Shown here one piece after another: positions 1-9,312 of a DNA stretch of 55,036 nt. The DNA lies in assembly GCF_000400365.1 (NCBI RefSeq), contig NZ_BAOG01000140.1, positions 1-55,036 on the forward strand, given 5' to 3'. The stretch comes from Vibrio jasicida CAIM 1864 = LMG 25398. GTDB taxonomy: Bacteria; Pseudomonadota; Gammaproteobacteria; Enterobacterales; Vibrionaceae. The position numbers were made by a program, and so were the translations under genes. Position 1 is the stretch's first letter. Each line of letters opens with the position of its first letter. Below the pieces are notes generated by a model, which saw nothing but the letters and a program-made list of their open reading frames with translations, was not told where the DNA came from and made no database searches.

Positions 1-2
1 CC

Positions 3-923
3 AATGACGATGTCTTTGAAGGCCCTGAAACCTTCACATTGTCAGGTTCCACTTCAACTCAAAATACTCCAGCACAAGGCACGGGTACGATTGTTGATGA
101 TGGTAGTGGCCCGGGACCTGAGCCAGATGACGACCGTCCAGTTGTCGCGTCAATTAGCAACGCAACAGTCAATGAAGGTGATCCTGCCACATTAGATGTC
201 ACGTTAAGTAACCTAAGTACGACCGACACAGTTGTGAGCATGACACTTGCTGATGGCACTGCCGATGGTGGCGTGGACTACACAGACACCTCGGTCACTA
301 TCACTTATGCAGACAACTCAACCCAAGTGGTGGCTGTAAATCCGGATGGTACATTCGATGTGACTGTTCCAGCTAATAACACCACTTACAGTGTTATCGT
401 TAATACGACCGATGATGATGTCTTTGAAGGACCCGAAACCTTCACACTGTCAGGCGCTACCTTAACTCAAAATACCCCAGCGCAAGGCACAGGTACGATT
501 GTCGATGATGGCAGCGGCCCGGGGCCTGACCCAGATGACGACCGTCCAGTGATTGCTTCAATTAGCAGCGCGACAGTCAATGAAGGTGATCCAGCCACAT
601 TAGATGTCACGTTAAGTAACCCAAGTACGACCGATACAGTTGTGAGCATGACACTCGCTGATGGCACAGCAGATGGTGGTGTGGACTACACCGACAGCTC
701 TGTGACTATCACTTATGCAGATAACTCAACCCAAGTCGTAGCTGTGAATCCGGATGGTACATTTGATGTAACTGTGCCAGCCAATGACACGACCTACAGC
801 GTTACTGTAAACACCATCAATGACACTGATTTTGAGAGTTCCGAAACCTTCACGCTTGATGGTGCAACCTTTACCCAAAATACGCCAGTGCAAGGTACTG
901 GTACGATTTTAGATAACGACGCG
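3..923 (+). repeat. 408-bp in-frame tandem repeats within the adhesin gene
   Basis: The motif VNEGDPATLDV occurs at about 169 and again 408 bp later, and the DNA of the two units is nearly identical. The window holds a 3' fragment of one unit (to about 155), one full unit (about 156-563) and a more diverged last unit ending near 923 at GTGTILDN. Since the array runs off the left edge, more copies probably lie upstream. Each unit encodes one 136-residue domain, so copy-number change would alter adhesin length without breaking the frame. Confidence 0.85.
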
Positions 924-3900
924 CCTCCGGCCATCGGTAATGTGGTTGATGCGATTGTTTCTGAAGAAGGGTTACCTGATGGTATCGCCGATACTATGGG
1001 AACTCCTTCAGACTCCACGAACTCGGCGAGTTTTGTTGGTTCATTCACCGTCAGTGATCCTGATACGACGAACGTCAGTGTTGTACTTTCCGGCCCCAAT
1101 GGACTGGCATCTGGAGGTGAACCTGTTACTTGGTCTTGGAACGCCAATACTCAAACACTCACCGCATCGACGGCAAGTATTGCGAGTGTAGCAACAGTCG
1201 TGTTGACAGAACCAAATGCGGCAGGGCAAGGAACATGGGGTTACACCATCACACTCTTAGAGCCACTCGATCACCCAGTTAATGACGTCGAAGATTTGAT
1301 CGACTTTGATTTGCAGATCTCAGTGAGTGATGGTCAAACCACGAGCTCCCAAAGTATGAGCGTGGTTGTCGAGGATGATTGTCCACATGTTCCAACGTCT
1401 TCTCAAGCCGTAGATGTGTCGCTGGCAGATATCCCGGAAATTCTCACCGGCAATATTAGTTTTGTTGGTAATGAATCCGATGCATTAAGCCGAACTTTCG
1501 GAGATGTCGAAGTGACTGCCTTGGGATTTTTGTCTAATGAGTCTACCGATCTTGGCGCCGCAGAGATTAATCAAACTTCATCAGGTATTGGTGTGAAAAG
1601 TGTCGGTAATAACGGCTATCCACTTGCTAATGAAGTGGACTATCGTTTTGCCAATGATACTGGTGTCTCAGAGCAATTGGTCATCGACTTGGGCGACAAG
1701 ATTGCATTTGGGGCTGAGATCGAATTCGAGAAGATGTTTGGTGGGGAGCTAGAAGAAGGTCTTGCGTCTTTCTATCGAGATGGTGTTTTGATCGCACAGC
1801 AAGCGTTTAACTCTGATGCGGCAAGTGGTGACTATGCGGCTAACTTTAGTGTTCAACAGGGTGGTTTTGACAAGGTTATTCTTGAAGCAACTGGCAACGG
1901 GAACGGGCCAAATACCGCAGACAACAGTGACTTTACCGTCAAATCTATCACCTTTACTGGGGCTGACTCCTCCATTCCAATTGCAACAGCAGAGGGGAAT
2001 TTAGGCGCACTCTATGGTGCTGATGGCCCAGGAAGTATCGTTCTTAATGGTGCAGAGAGTGGTCTAGAAACGCTTGATGGCATGGCTATTAGTGTTGCGA
2101 TTGATCCTCAAAACCCAAACAGGTTAGTCGGTGAAGCGAACGGCGAGTTGGCATTTGAAGTTCAATTAACGCCAAGTACCGGGAAGTGGGAATTCTTCCA
2201 GTACGTACCTTTGACCGCTCCAAGTGGTGATGGTGATATCGACTTCAGTTACACGATTACCGATAACGATGGTGACAGTAAAGCGGGGAATTTTGCGGTT
2301 AATCCATATGCGCCTCAGATTGTTGAAGGCGTCACGCTTAATGTTTCTGAAGAGGGTTTGGGTAATGCTATTGCCGATGACTTCGCGTTGAATGGATTTA
2401 TGGACACCACAGATTCAACGTTAGATATGGATCAGTTAACACTTGGTCAAACCGTTGACTCTGTCGCACTGAATGTCCCAACTGCGAACCTAACCAGTAA
2501 CGGTGAGGCAATCACATGGACCTTGGCCAACAACGACCAATTGCTTGTTGGTTCAGCGGATGGAGAAGAGGTTATTAAGATCTCGGTTAGTGATACGGGG
2601 GCAATCTCTACTGAACTCCTTGGTCCAATAGATCACCCAGATACTTCTGGCGAGGACTCTTTAAACATTGAGGTTCCTGTCGTTGTTTCGAATGCACTTG
2701 GCTTGACGAACTCTGCGGTAGCAAATGTTGTTATTGAAGATGATTCACCTGATTCGACATCCATTGTTCATGATGTGGTCGCGGAAACAAAAGAGAGCGC
2801 TAACGTTCAATTGATTATGGATGTTTCAGGCTCGATGCGTACGGGTAATCGCCTTCAAATAATGAAGGACTCGGCAACTCAGTTATTAAATCAGTACGAA
2901 TCGATTGGCCAGACTCGGGTTCAAATCATCAAATACAGCGGTTCGGCAACAACGTACGCTATTGCTGGGGCAACATGGTTAAGCGTAGATGAAGCGAAAG
3001 CGTACATTGATACACTCACTGCTGGCGGTGCAACTAACTACAATCGCGCAATTAATGAAGCGAAGGACTCTTGGGATGATGCGGGTAAATTACCTAGTGC
3101 ATCAAACGTGAGCTACTTCTTATCTGATGGTCAACCAAATCCAGCCTCATCATTCATCAACGATGCTCGTGAGAACAGCTGGATAGATCACTTGACCGAT
3201 TCTGATAATCAGATCACAGCGCTGGCTTATGGCATGGGCGTGAACCTGATGCCTGATCAGTTAGACCGTGTTGCTTACGATGGTTTCTTGAACCAAGACC
3301 TTGATGGTGTAGTCGTGCCTGACGTAACTCAGCTGCCTCCAGTAATGTTGCAGTCTGTGATTCAACCTGTTGGTGGTAACCTCATGTACACCACATCACC
3401 GGATACAGGTATTGGTGCAGATGGCGGTTACATCAGCGAAATAGAACATGACGGTGTCACTTATTCATTTGACGGTACAGACTTGACGGTTGTAGACAAC
3501 AACAACGACATCTCACATGCGTTTGACGATATCACGAAGTTGCTCACTATCTACATCGATAGTAAGCACTCGTTGGAAGTCGATTTGAATGATGGCGCAT
3601 ATGCCTTCTATGGAGCGGTAGGCGACACAATAGAACCGTTAGACTTCGATTACGTACTGACCGATAACGATGGTGACCAATCTGAAAATACACTTCAGTT
3701 TGTGATTGACGAAAATGGTGGCGTAAACGCGGCGAGCGGTGGTACTGCGAACATCATCGAAGCGGAAGTGGATGTAAGCCATGACATTTTAATTGGTAAT
3801 GACAACGAAGCGGACATATTTAGATGGGTTAATGACTCACTAGATTCCGGCACGGACTTGGTGCGTGGCTTTGAACGAGACCTCGATACTCTAGATCTAA

Positions 3901-4133
3901 ACCAAGTTGTCGAAGATGCAGGGCATAACACCATTGAAGAGCTGCTCAATAGTATCGACCTAAATGTGGACGGCGAAGATCTATCGCTTGAAATCACCCA
4001 CAAAGAGGGTAATTCCATCCAAACGATCGTCATTGAAAAAGGAGCTTCCGAGTTTAGCGACTTGATCATCGGAAATATGGACTTTGAAAGAGATGTCTTA
4101 TCGGCTCTCACGAAAGTTAATTTAGATTCATAA
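3..4133 (+). CDS. Giant type I secreted adhesin, C-terminal part (5' end outside window)
   Basis: The frame is open from the first bases, so the true start lies upstream. The protein is acidic and rich in Asp, Thr and Ser. From about codon 1 to 305 it carries Calx-beta/Ig-like repeats of 136 residues. Next come T1SS-143-type repeat regions with the recurring VSEEGL motif. A von Willebrand A domain with a MIDAS motif (DVSGS, Asp at codon 940 counted from base 3) covers about 2805-3365. The end resembles the type I secretion C-terminal target domain of the VC_A0849 subclass (DILIGN, then FERDLDTLDL). Such proteins are exported by an ABC/TolC type I system and act at the cell surface in adhesion or biofilm. 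Canonical glycine-rich RTX nonapeptides are almost absent here, with one degenerate copy near 3778-3815. No secretion genes follow; the next gene is convergent. Function as an adhesin is inferred from architecture. Confidence 0.85.
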   Translation, partial: NDDVFEGPETFTLSGSTSTQNTPAQGTGTIVDDGSGPGPEPDDDRPVVASISNATVNEGDPATLDVTLSNLSTTDTVVSMTLADGTADGGVDYTDTSVTITYADNSTQVVAVNPDGTFDVTVPANNTTYSVIVNTTDDDVFEGPETFTLSGATLTQNTPAQGTGTIVDDGSGPGPDPDDDRPVIASISSATVNEGDPATLDVTLSNPSTTDTVVSMTLADGTADGGVDYTDSSVTITYADNSTQVVAVNPDGTFDVTVPANDTTYSVTVNTINDTDFESSETFTLDGATFTQNTPVQGTGTILDNDAPPAIGNVVDAIVSEEGLPDGIADTMGTPSDSTNSASFVGSFTVSDPDTTNVSVVLSGPNGLASGGEPVTWSWNANTQTLTASTASIASVATVVLTEPNAAGQGTWGYTITLLEPLDHPVNDVEDLIDFDLQISVSDGQTTSSQSMSVVVEDDCPHVPTSSQAVDVSLADIPEILTGNISFVGNESDALSRTFGDVEVTALGFLSNESTDLGAAEINQTSSGIGVKSVGNNGYPLANEVDYRFANDTGVSEQLVIDLGDKIAFGAEIEFEKMFGGELEEGLASFYRDGVLIAQQAFNSDAASGDYAANFSVQQGGFDKVILEATGNGNGPNTADNSDFTVKSITFTGADSSIPIATAEGNLGALYGADGPGSIVLNGAESGLETLDGMAISVAIDPQNPNRLVGEANGELAFEVQLTPSTGKWEFFQYVPLTAPSGDGDIDFSYTITDNDGDSKAGNFAVNPYAPQIVEGVTLNVSEEGLGNAIADDFALNGFMDTTDSTLDMDQLTLGQTVDSVALNVPTANLTSNGEAITWTLANNDQLLVGSADGEEVIKISVSDTGAISTELLGPIDHPDTSGEDSLNIEVPVVVSNALGLTNSAVANVVIEDDSPDSTSIVHDVVAETKESANVQLIMDVSGSMRTGNRLQIMKDSATQLLNQYESIGQTRVQIIKYSGSATTYAIAGATWLSVDEAKAYIDTLTAGGATNYNRAINEAKDSWDDAGKLPSASNVSYFLSDGQPNPASSFINDARENSWIDHLTDSDNQITALAYGMGVNLMPDQLDRVAYDGFLNQDLDGVVVPDVTQLPPVMLQSVIQPVGGNLMYTTSPDTGIGADGGYISEIEHDGVTYSFDGTDLTVVDNNNDISHAFDDITKLLTIYIDSKHSLEVDLNDGAYAFYGAVGDTIEPLDFDYVLTDNDGDQSENTLQFVIDENGGVNAASGGTANIIEAEVDVSHDILIGNDNEADIFRWVNDSLDSGTDLVRGFERDLDTLDLNQVVEDAGHNTIEELLNSIDLNVDGEDLSLEITHKEGNSIQTIVIEKGASEFSDLIIGNMDFERDVLSALTKVNLDS
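3448..3460. promoter_or_regulatory. matS: matS-like site (one mismatch) in the adhesin gene
   Basis: ATGACGGTGTCAC; only the first base departs from GTGACRNYGTCAC. Confidence 0.4.
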
Positions 4134-4134
4134 T

Positions 4135-4159
4135 AAAAAAGGGCCAACAGGCCCTTTTT
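4135..4159. terminator. Bidirectional terminator between adhesin gene and rlmI
   Basis: A perfect GGGCC/GGCCC stem with loop AACA is flanked by A6 on the left and T5 on the right, so it can stop transcription from both convergent genes. Confidence 0.85.
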
Positions 4160-4200
4160 CTATGTTTCAATTCTTTATCGTTGGCTATGACTAAGCCCGA

Positions 4201-5394
4201 TTATAGGACCTTACACGCAAAACCTTTTAGGTAGAAACCTTCTGGGTAAGCCGTATCCGTTGGGTGATCGGCAGCTTGCTCAAAACGCTCTACGAACTTA
4301 ACTTGGCGGTTTGCATCTACTGCGGCGTCAGCAATGATTTTTTGGAACAGAACTTGGTCCATTAAGCCTGAGCAAGAGTAGGTCAGTAGTGTGCCACCTG
4401 GGTTTAGAATTTGCATCGCCAACATGTTGATGTCTTTGTAGCCACGACATGCACCGTTTAGCTGTGCTTTACTTTCTGCAAACTTCGGTGGGTCCATGAT
4501 CACAACATCGAACTTCGTACCTTGGTCACGGTATTCGCGTAGTAGTTTGAACACGTCAGCGTTTAGGAACACAGCGCGTTTTTTAGAGATATCAAACTCG
4601 TTCAGTTCTGCGTTGAACTTAGCAGTGTCTAGAGCTGGTTGTGATACGTCCGCATTGATAACGCGTTTTGCGCCGCCTTTTAGTGCGTACAGACCAAAAC
4701 CGCCAGTGTAAGAGAAACAGTTCAGAACTTCTTTATCTTTCACGTACTTCATCGCTTGTTGGCGGCTGTCGCGTTGGTCTAGGTAGAAACCCGTTTTATG
4801 ACCACCAACGATGTCTACGCTGATTTTCACGCCGTTTTCTTCAATCACCACTGATTTTGGTGGCTCTTCACCGTGCAGTACGCCAGTGGTTTCTTTCAAA
4901 CCTTCTTTCTTACGTACCGCGACGTCTGAACGCTCGTAAACGTTGCAATCAGGGAAACACTCAACCAAAGCATCAACAATCACTTGCTTGTTGTATTCTG
5001 CGCCCGCACTTAGAAGCTGACACACAAAGAAGTTTTGGTAACGGTCGATGGTAACCCCAGGCATACCATCAGATTCTGCCGCGATAAGACGGTAGCCAGT
5101 TAGGCCATCGCGTTCGATAATGTCTTCACGAAGAAGTTGAGCGTTGTTGAAGCGCTTAACGAAGAAGGCTTTGTTGATTTCTTCTTTTTCAAAACTCCAG
5201 ATGCGAGCACGAATTTGAGACTCTGGTGAGTACGCTGCTTTAGCTAGCCATTTTCCGTCGTGAGTGAATACATCAACGGTTTCGCCGAGCGCTGGTTCGC
5301 CCTCAACTTTACTGATGCCTCGAGAGAAGATCCAAGGGTGCTTGCGCTTAACCGATTTCTCACGACCTTTTACCAAATAGATAGCAGCTGTCAT
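4201..5394 (-). CDS. rlmI: 23S rRNA m5C1962 methyltransferase RlmI
   Basis: RlmI (YccW) methylates C1962 of 23S rRNA using S-adenosylmethionine. The 397-residue product matches the E. coli length of 396. It has an N-terminal PUA domain (KGREKSVKRKHPWIFSRG near residues 6-23), a central domain, and a C-terminal SAM-dependent methyltransferase with FSYTGGFGLYALKGGA (motif I), IMDPPKFAESK (motif IV) and LTYSCSG (motif VI). The ATG at 5394 is chosen because the product then begins like family members; the longer reading frame upstream adds 27 residues without homology. It is the left end of a block (rlmI, yccX, tusE, yccA) kept from E. coli, although a chemoreceptor gene now separates it from yccX. 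Confidence 0.93.
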   Translation of the reverse strand: MTAAIYLVKGREKSVKRKHPWIFSRGISKVEGEPALGETVDVFTHDGKWLAKAAYSPESQIRARIWSFEKEEINKAFFVKRFNNAQLLREDIIERDGLTGYRLIAAESDGMPGVTIDRYQNFFVCQLLSAGAEYNKQVIVDALVECFPDCNVYERSDVAVRKKEGLKETTGVLHGEEPPKSVVIEENGVKISVDIVGGHKTGFYLDQRDSRQQAMKYVKDKEVLNCFSYTGGFGLYALKGGAKRVINADVSQPALDTAKFNAELNEFDISKKRAVFLNADVFKLLREYRDQGTKFDVVIMDPPKFAESKAQLNGACRGYKDINMLAMQILNPGGTLLTYSCSGLMDQVLFQKIIADAAVDANRQVKFVERFEQAADHPTDTAYPEGFYLKGFACKVL

Positions 5395-5537
5395 TTCTTT
5401 AGCTCTTGTTGAATTTTGAAAGGGGCGTATTGTCCGGGATGTTGCCCGCAAAAGCAATATCCATCGACAATCCAATCATTTGTAGAGGCTTTAATTATAA
5501 ACTGATGAGTGGAGTAACGGATGGGTTTTCCAGACAC

Positions 5538-5562
5538 AAAAAAGGGCCACCGAAGTGACCCT
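5538..5562 (-). terminator. Terminator of the chemoreceptor gene
   Basis: On the minus strand the hairpin AGGGTCAC-TTCG-GTGGCCCT has one internal mismatch and a stable TTCG tetraloop, followed by T6. It lies 18 bp past the chemoreceptor stop codon. Confidence 0.85.
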
Positions 5563-5580
5563 AGTTATTCGTTTTAGCGA

Positions 5581-6984
5581 TTACGCTTTTAAGCCAGTCA
5601 GTAGCGACTCCATGGTGTCACTTTGAGCTCGAAGCTGCTCAACGTTTTGCGACGTTGTGCTGATCATCGTACATACATTGTTTGCTTGTATGCGAATCTC
5701 TTCAACGCTTGATGCGATATTGTCTGCCACGACACCTTGCTCCTCAGCTGCTGTCGCAATTTGAATGCTGCTGTCTGAGATAGTTTGGTTCTTGTCTGCT
5801 AGTGAGCCGATTTCGTGGTTCACTTCAGCCATCAGAGTTTGGCCTTCGTTCGCATTGTGAACCGTTACTTCCATCAGTTTAGTCAGTGATTGGCTGTTAC
5901 GTTGTAGCGCTTCAATCATTGCTTGAATCTCTACTGTCGCTTGTTGAGTGCGGCCTGCAAGAGCACGAACTTCATCAGCAACAACCGCAAAGCCACGACC
6001 TTGTTCGCCTGCACGCGCCGCTTCAATTGCAGCGTTCAAGGCGAGTAGGTTAGTTTGCTCAGAGATACCGTTGATGGTTGTAACCACTTCATCAATCTGC
6101 GCTGCGTTTGCATCTAGCTCTTCAACCGCTTGAGATGCCGATTGGATCTCAGTAGAAAGGTTCGAAATAGAGTGAAGGGTATTTTCCACTTTCACCTGAC
6201 CTGATTGCGCGACGCTGCGAGCATCATCAGTTTGTGTACTTGAGTCATGAGCCAGTGTTGCTACTTCACGAATCGTGGAAGCCATCTGCTCTGTTGCACT
6301 TGCTAGTGAGTTAAGGTGCTCTTGTTGGGTATTAGAGATCTCAGAGCTGTTGTGAATCGAAAGGTTAAGGTCAGAGCTGATTTGCTGCATCAGCGCTACG
6401 GATTCTTGAATCGACTGAACCATCTTTTGTTCGCGATCCGCTACTTTGTCGATAGTAATCGCGATTTCGCTGAACTCATCACGAACACGGAAGAAATTCA
6501 TACGCGCGGTTAGATCACCATCTGCCAGCGTGTTGAGCGCTTTGTTCATCGTAAACATCGCACCACCGATGAAAGTCATGATGTAGTAAACACCCATCGC
6601 GATGATGAATAGAGTCACAAGAATAATACTGACTTGCGTTGTAGAAAGTGCGGTCCATAAAGACTGCTCATGGTTTGCTACAAGGCTAAATGCGCCATTC
6701 AGCACGGACACGGAATCTGGACCAGTACCAAAGGTAATGGTGTCTGAGCCAGCAATAAGGTTTGCAACTTGAGATTGCGAAAGGTTACCAGCCTCGATTA
6801 GCCCTTTCATCAGCATTAATTCTTCCTGATACAAACCAGAAATCATGGAGTCAGCAGCACTGTTTAAGACTAAAGTGAGAATGACCAATGCAAGAAGAGG
6901 AAGAAAGAAGAGTAAATAGAACTTTTCTTGAATTTTTAGATGGATGAGATACTTATCAATCCAACGGAAGGGAATTTCTTTCAT
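5581..6984 (-). CDS. Methyl-accepting chemotaxis protein
   Basis: A transmembrane chemoreceptor that signals to CheA/CheW. With the ATG at 6984 the product has 467 residues: transmembrane segment 1 at about 22-42, a short periplasmic sensor of about 75 residues, transmembrane segment 2 at about 118-142, a HAMP linker to about 190, and a long helical signalling domain. The hairpin tip with NLLALNAAIEAARAGEQGRG and FAVVADEVRALAGR lies at about 312-345. The periplasmic part is too small for a dCache or 4-helix-bundle ligand domain, so no ligand can be proposed. Start choice is uncertain: ATG codons at 6984 and 6999 are both possible, and neither has a strong ribosome binding site. The gene diverges from yccX and interrupts the otherwise conserved rlmI-yccX order. 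Confidence 0.9.
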   Translation of the reverse strand: MKEIPFRWIDKYLIHLKIQEKFYLLFFLPLLALVILTLVLNSAADSMISGLYQEELMLMKGLIEAGNLSQSQVANLIAGSDTITFGTGPDSVSVLNGAFSLVANHEQSLWTALSTTQVSIILVTLFIIAMGVYYIMTFIGGAMFTMNKALNTLADGDLTARMNFFRVRDEFSEIAITIDKVADREQKMVQSIQESVALMQQISSDLNLSIHNSSEISNTQQEHLNSLASATEQMASTIREVATLAHDSSTQTDDARSVAQSGQVKVENTLHSISNLSTEIQSASQAVEELDANAAQIDEVVTTINGISEQTNLLALNAAIEAARAGEQGRGFAVVADEVRALAGRTQQATVEIQAMIEALQRNSQSLTKLMEVTVHNANEGQTLMAEVNHEIGSLADKNQTISDSSIQIATAAEEQGVVADNIASSVEEIRIQANNVCTMISTTSQNVEQLRAQSDTMESLLTGLKA

Positions 6985-7074
6985 AATTATTATAACCATA
7001 TAAAAACCCACTATCCTTAGTGGGGTAAATAGACGCAAATAATATATCACTCAAATATAGGGAGCGGTATACGG

Positions 7075-7347
7075 ATGGTACTAAAGTGTGAGAAGTTTCT
7101 GATAGTAGGGCATGTTCAAGGGGTAGGATTTCGATACCACACGTCACATCAAGGTTTGAAGTTAGGTTTAACAGGGTATGCAAAGAATTTGAACAATGGT
7201 GATGTTGAGGTAATCGCTTGTGGTACAGAGGCGCAAATCGCAGCGTTTTCGGCGTGGTTGGAGGATGGACCGCGGACGGCAACAGTAGATAGCGTTACCC
7301 AAGAGAGTGTATCTTACAAACCTTTCCGCGGATTTAAGATCTTATAG
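7075..7347 (+). CDS. yccX: Acylphosphatase
   Basis: A small acylphosphatase of 90 residues that hydrolyses acyl phosphates such as carbamoyl or acetyl phosphate in the cytoplasm. The phosphate loop and catalytic arginine lie in GHVQGVGFR (residues about 12-20), and the catalytic asparagine is in AKNLNNGDVEV. It ends with the FRGFKIL beta strand usual for the family. The start is supported by GGAG at 7061-7064. It is convergent with tusE, its usual partner in E. coli, with 47 bp between the stops and no clear terminator there. Confidence 0.93.
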   Translation: MVLKCEKFLIVGHVQGVGFRYHTSHQGLKLGLTGYAKNLNNGDVEVIACGTEAQIAAFSAWLEDGPRTATVDSVTQESVSYKPFRGFKIL

Positions 7348-7394
7348 TTTTATAAGCAGTGATCTTTTTAGTCGTGTTTTTGCAAACTAGAGTA

Positions 7395-7724
7395 CTACAA
7401 GCATTTCGCTGGTTTTGGCAATCCTGCCAATTTTGTCGCTTGTTTTGCAGGGCCTTTTTTAAATAATTTGAATAGGTACTTACTGTTACCTTTTTCTGGG
7501 CCGTGCGCTTTTTCCATTGCCTTCACAAGCATTCGAACTGCTGGTGATGTATTGAATTCTTCATAAAAATTACGCACGAAGTGAACTACTTCTAAGTGAG
7601 CTTCGGTAAGTTCGATTTCTTCATCTTTTGCTAGAAGCGCAATCATACCTTCTTCCCACTGGGTGTGATCAAGTAAGTAACCTTGAGAATCGGTTTCTAT
7701 TTCTTTGCCGTTGTATACGAACAT
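7395..7724 (-). CDS. tusE: Sulfurtransferase TusE (DsrC family)
   Basis: TusE accepts sulfur from the TusBCD complex and passes it to MnmA for 2-thiolation of tRNA wobble uridine. The 109-residue protein has the DsrC/TusE fold and keeps the essential penultimate cysteine in the C-terminal PKPAKCL. The middle part (AHLEVVHFVRNFYEEFNTSPAVR) is also typical of the family; the run is quoted in part only to show the conserved FVRNFY core. It is monocistronic here, convergent with yccX, and faces the monooxygenase-fold gene across a 419-bp intergenic region. Confidence 0.93.
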   Translation of the reverse strand: MFVYNGKEIETDSQGYLLDHTQWEEGMIALLAKDEEIELTEAHLEVVHFVRNFYEEFNTSPAVRMLVKAMEKAHGPEKGNSKYLFKLFKKGPAKQATKLAGLPKPAKCL

Positions 7725-8143
7725 CGCTTTGTATCCGCTAAGTAAACACTGGTGTGTATAGGGTAGCGTAGAGCGAAGCTTAGACTCAACAAAAGAATCT
7801 ATGAAAGCTTCTGAGCGAAGTAAATTTACACAATCGAGAGCTCACGTAAAGGTAAAGGCGTTGAGCCTAACTACTTTTTCATTATTCACAAAAATGTAAG
7901 TTTATTCACGTTGTTGGAAAATTATCGGGGTGAGTATTTTGGTATCTGCATTTTTATGCTGAATTTGGAATAATGTCTCTGTTTTATTAGTGGGAATAGA
8001 GCAGAGTTATCGTTATTTCACTGCCTTTTGTTTTATTCAGCTATTGCTGGCGATGTGTATCGCACTTTATCGTTACTGAACGTGAACTTTTTCATTGTTC
8101 GTTTACCTTTTTGATAGCACTACTCAACAATGAAGGAAATCGA
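7725..8143. other. Intergenic region between tusE and the monooxygenase gene
   Basis: This AT-rich 419-bp stretch separates two divergent genes and must hold both promoters. I see no convincing ORF, tRNA, riboswitch or strong inverted repeat in it. A ribosome binding site (AAGGAA) precedes the rightward gene. Confidence 0.5.
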
Positions 8144-8500
8144 ATGACAAGCCGTGTCTATGTTTTAGCTCAATTTAAACCAAAAGAAGGAAAAGAAGCC
8201 GAGTTATTTGAAGTACTCAAAGCACTAGAGCCAGACTCCTATCGAGAAGAGGGATGCATCCAATATATGCTCACTCGGCAAATTGATCACCCCAGTGCGA
8301 TGAAAAATGACTATCCGATTGTGTTTAATGAAATTTGGGAAGATGCAGAATCTTGGGCAGCGCATGGGCGAAGAAAGCAGATTCAACATTTCTTTGAAAC
8401 TCAAGTGAAAGCCGAGACAGGATTAGTTGAAGACGCGATGGTTACGGCATACAGCGATGAAGGGTATGACTACGATGCGCCCATCTATGAACCAGAATAG
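8144..8500 (+). CDS. Antibiotic biosynthesis monooxygenase (ABM)-fold protein
   Basis: A 118-residue alpha/beta-barrel protein of the ABM/YgiN type. It has the fold signature VLAQFKPKEGKEAELFEVLKAL at residues about 6-27 and the FNEIWEDAESWAAH core strand and helix. Members of this family are small dimeric quinol or aromatic oxidases, or have no known activity; the substrate cannot be told from sequence. The ATG at 8144 is preferred over an upstream ATG at 8111 because AAGGAA lies at the proper distance before it and the domain starts there. It stands alone between tusE and yccA. Confidence 0.8.
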   Translation: MTSRVYVLAQFKPKEGKEAELFEVLKALEPDSYREEGCIQYMLTRQIDHPSAMKNDYPIVFNEIWEDAESWAAHGRRKQIQHFFETQVKAETGLVEDAMVTAYSDEGYDYDAPIYEPE

Positions 8501-8521
8501 ACACTGCTAAAAAGTGAAAAG

Positions 8522-8551
8522 AAAAAGCCCGAAGTATAACTTCGGGCTTTT
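8522..8551. terminator. Bidirectional terminator between ABM gene and yccA
   Basis: A perfect nine-base stem GCCCGAAGT/ACTTCGGGC with loop ATA is flanked by A-rich and T-rich runs and serves both convergent genes. Confidence 0.9.
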
Positions 8552-8575
8552 GAGTCTTGGATTCAATCTAACGAA

Positions 8576-9238
8576 TTAGTCGTCGTTCATGATGCCTAGA
8601 ATGCTTAGTAGGCTGATGAAGATATTGTAGATTGAAACGTATAGCGTAATCGTTGCAGAGATGTAGTTTGTTTCACCGCCACGGATGATGCCTTGCGTAG
8701 TCATCAAAATAGCCATGGTAGAGAAAACAATAAACAAGCTGCTCATTGCTAGGTGCAGGATAGTTGATTGGATGAAGATGCTCGCAATCATGCCCACTAC
8801 TAGAACAACGAATAGAGACAACATCAGGCCACCCATCATAGATAGGTCGCGTTTGGTCGTTAGAGCGTAAGCAGAAGCTGCCATGAATGACAGTGCGGTA
8901 CCGCCAAGTGCAGTAAGAACCACATCGCCCATACCAGCACCGATGTACATGTTTAGAATTGGACCGATGGTGTAACCCAAGAAACCAGTAAATAGGAATG
9001 TGAATACCAAACCCATGCTGTTGTTACGGTTCTTTTCAGTCAAGAATAGTAAGCCGTAGAAACCAACCAACATCAGGATAATGCCCGGACGTGGCAAGTT
9101 AAACGCCATTGAAACGCCAGCAACCAGTGCTGACCATAGTAAAGTCATTGAAAGTAGTGCATATGTATTACGCAATACTTTGTTGGTTTGTAGAGCACTC
9201 TCTTGAGTAGTAGTGCGTGAAAACATAGGACTGTTCAT
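8576..9238 (-). CDS. yccA: BAX inhibitor-1 family inner membrane protein YccA
   Basis: YccA is a seven-helix inner membrane protein of the BI-1/TMBIM family. In E. coli it is a substrate and modulator of the FtsH protease and protects SecY during translocon jamming. The 220 residues match E. coli (219). Hydrophobic segments fill the length from residue 25 on, and the C-terminus has the usual SIYNIFISLLSILG segment and acidic tail (MNDD). A GAGGAA ribosome binding site precedes the ATG at 9238. A heat-shock-like promoter lies just upstream (9283-9312). Confidence 0.93.
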   Translation of the reverse strand: MNSPMFSRTTTQESALQTNKVLRNTYALLSMTLLWSALVAGVSMAFNLPRPGIILMLVGFYGLLFLTEKNRNNSMGLVFTFLFTGFLGYTIGPILNMYIGAGMGDVVLTALGGTALSFMAASAYALTTKRDLSMMGGLMLSLFVVLVVGMIASIFIQSTILHLAMSSLFIVFSTMAILMTTQGIIRGGETNYISATITLYVSIYNIFISLLSILGIMNDD

Positions 9239-9282
9239 AATCTTCCTCTATAAGGGACCGTCTTATCTTTGATATATAGACA

Positions 9283-9312
9283 TATATGGGCCCGAAAGTT
9301 CAAAAAATCAAG
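9283..9312 (-). promoter_or_regulatory. Candidate sigma-32 (heat shock) promoter of yccA
   Basis: On the minus strand CTTGATT (9312-9306) and GCCCATATA (9291-9283) are 14 bp apart, close to the RpoH consensus CTTGAAA-N14-CCCCATNTA. The expected start would be about 40 bp before the yccA ATG. Read by eye only. Confidence 0.4.

Noticed and set aside
59..667. Long minus-strand frames within the adhesin repeats (59-259 and 467-667)
   Set aside because: They are exact shadows of the repeated coding sequence, with no ribosome binding sites; duplicated only because the repeat is duplicated.
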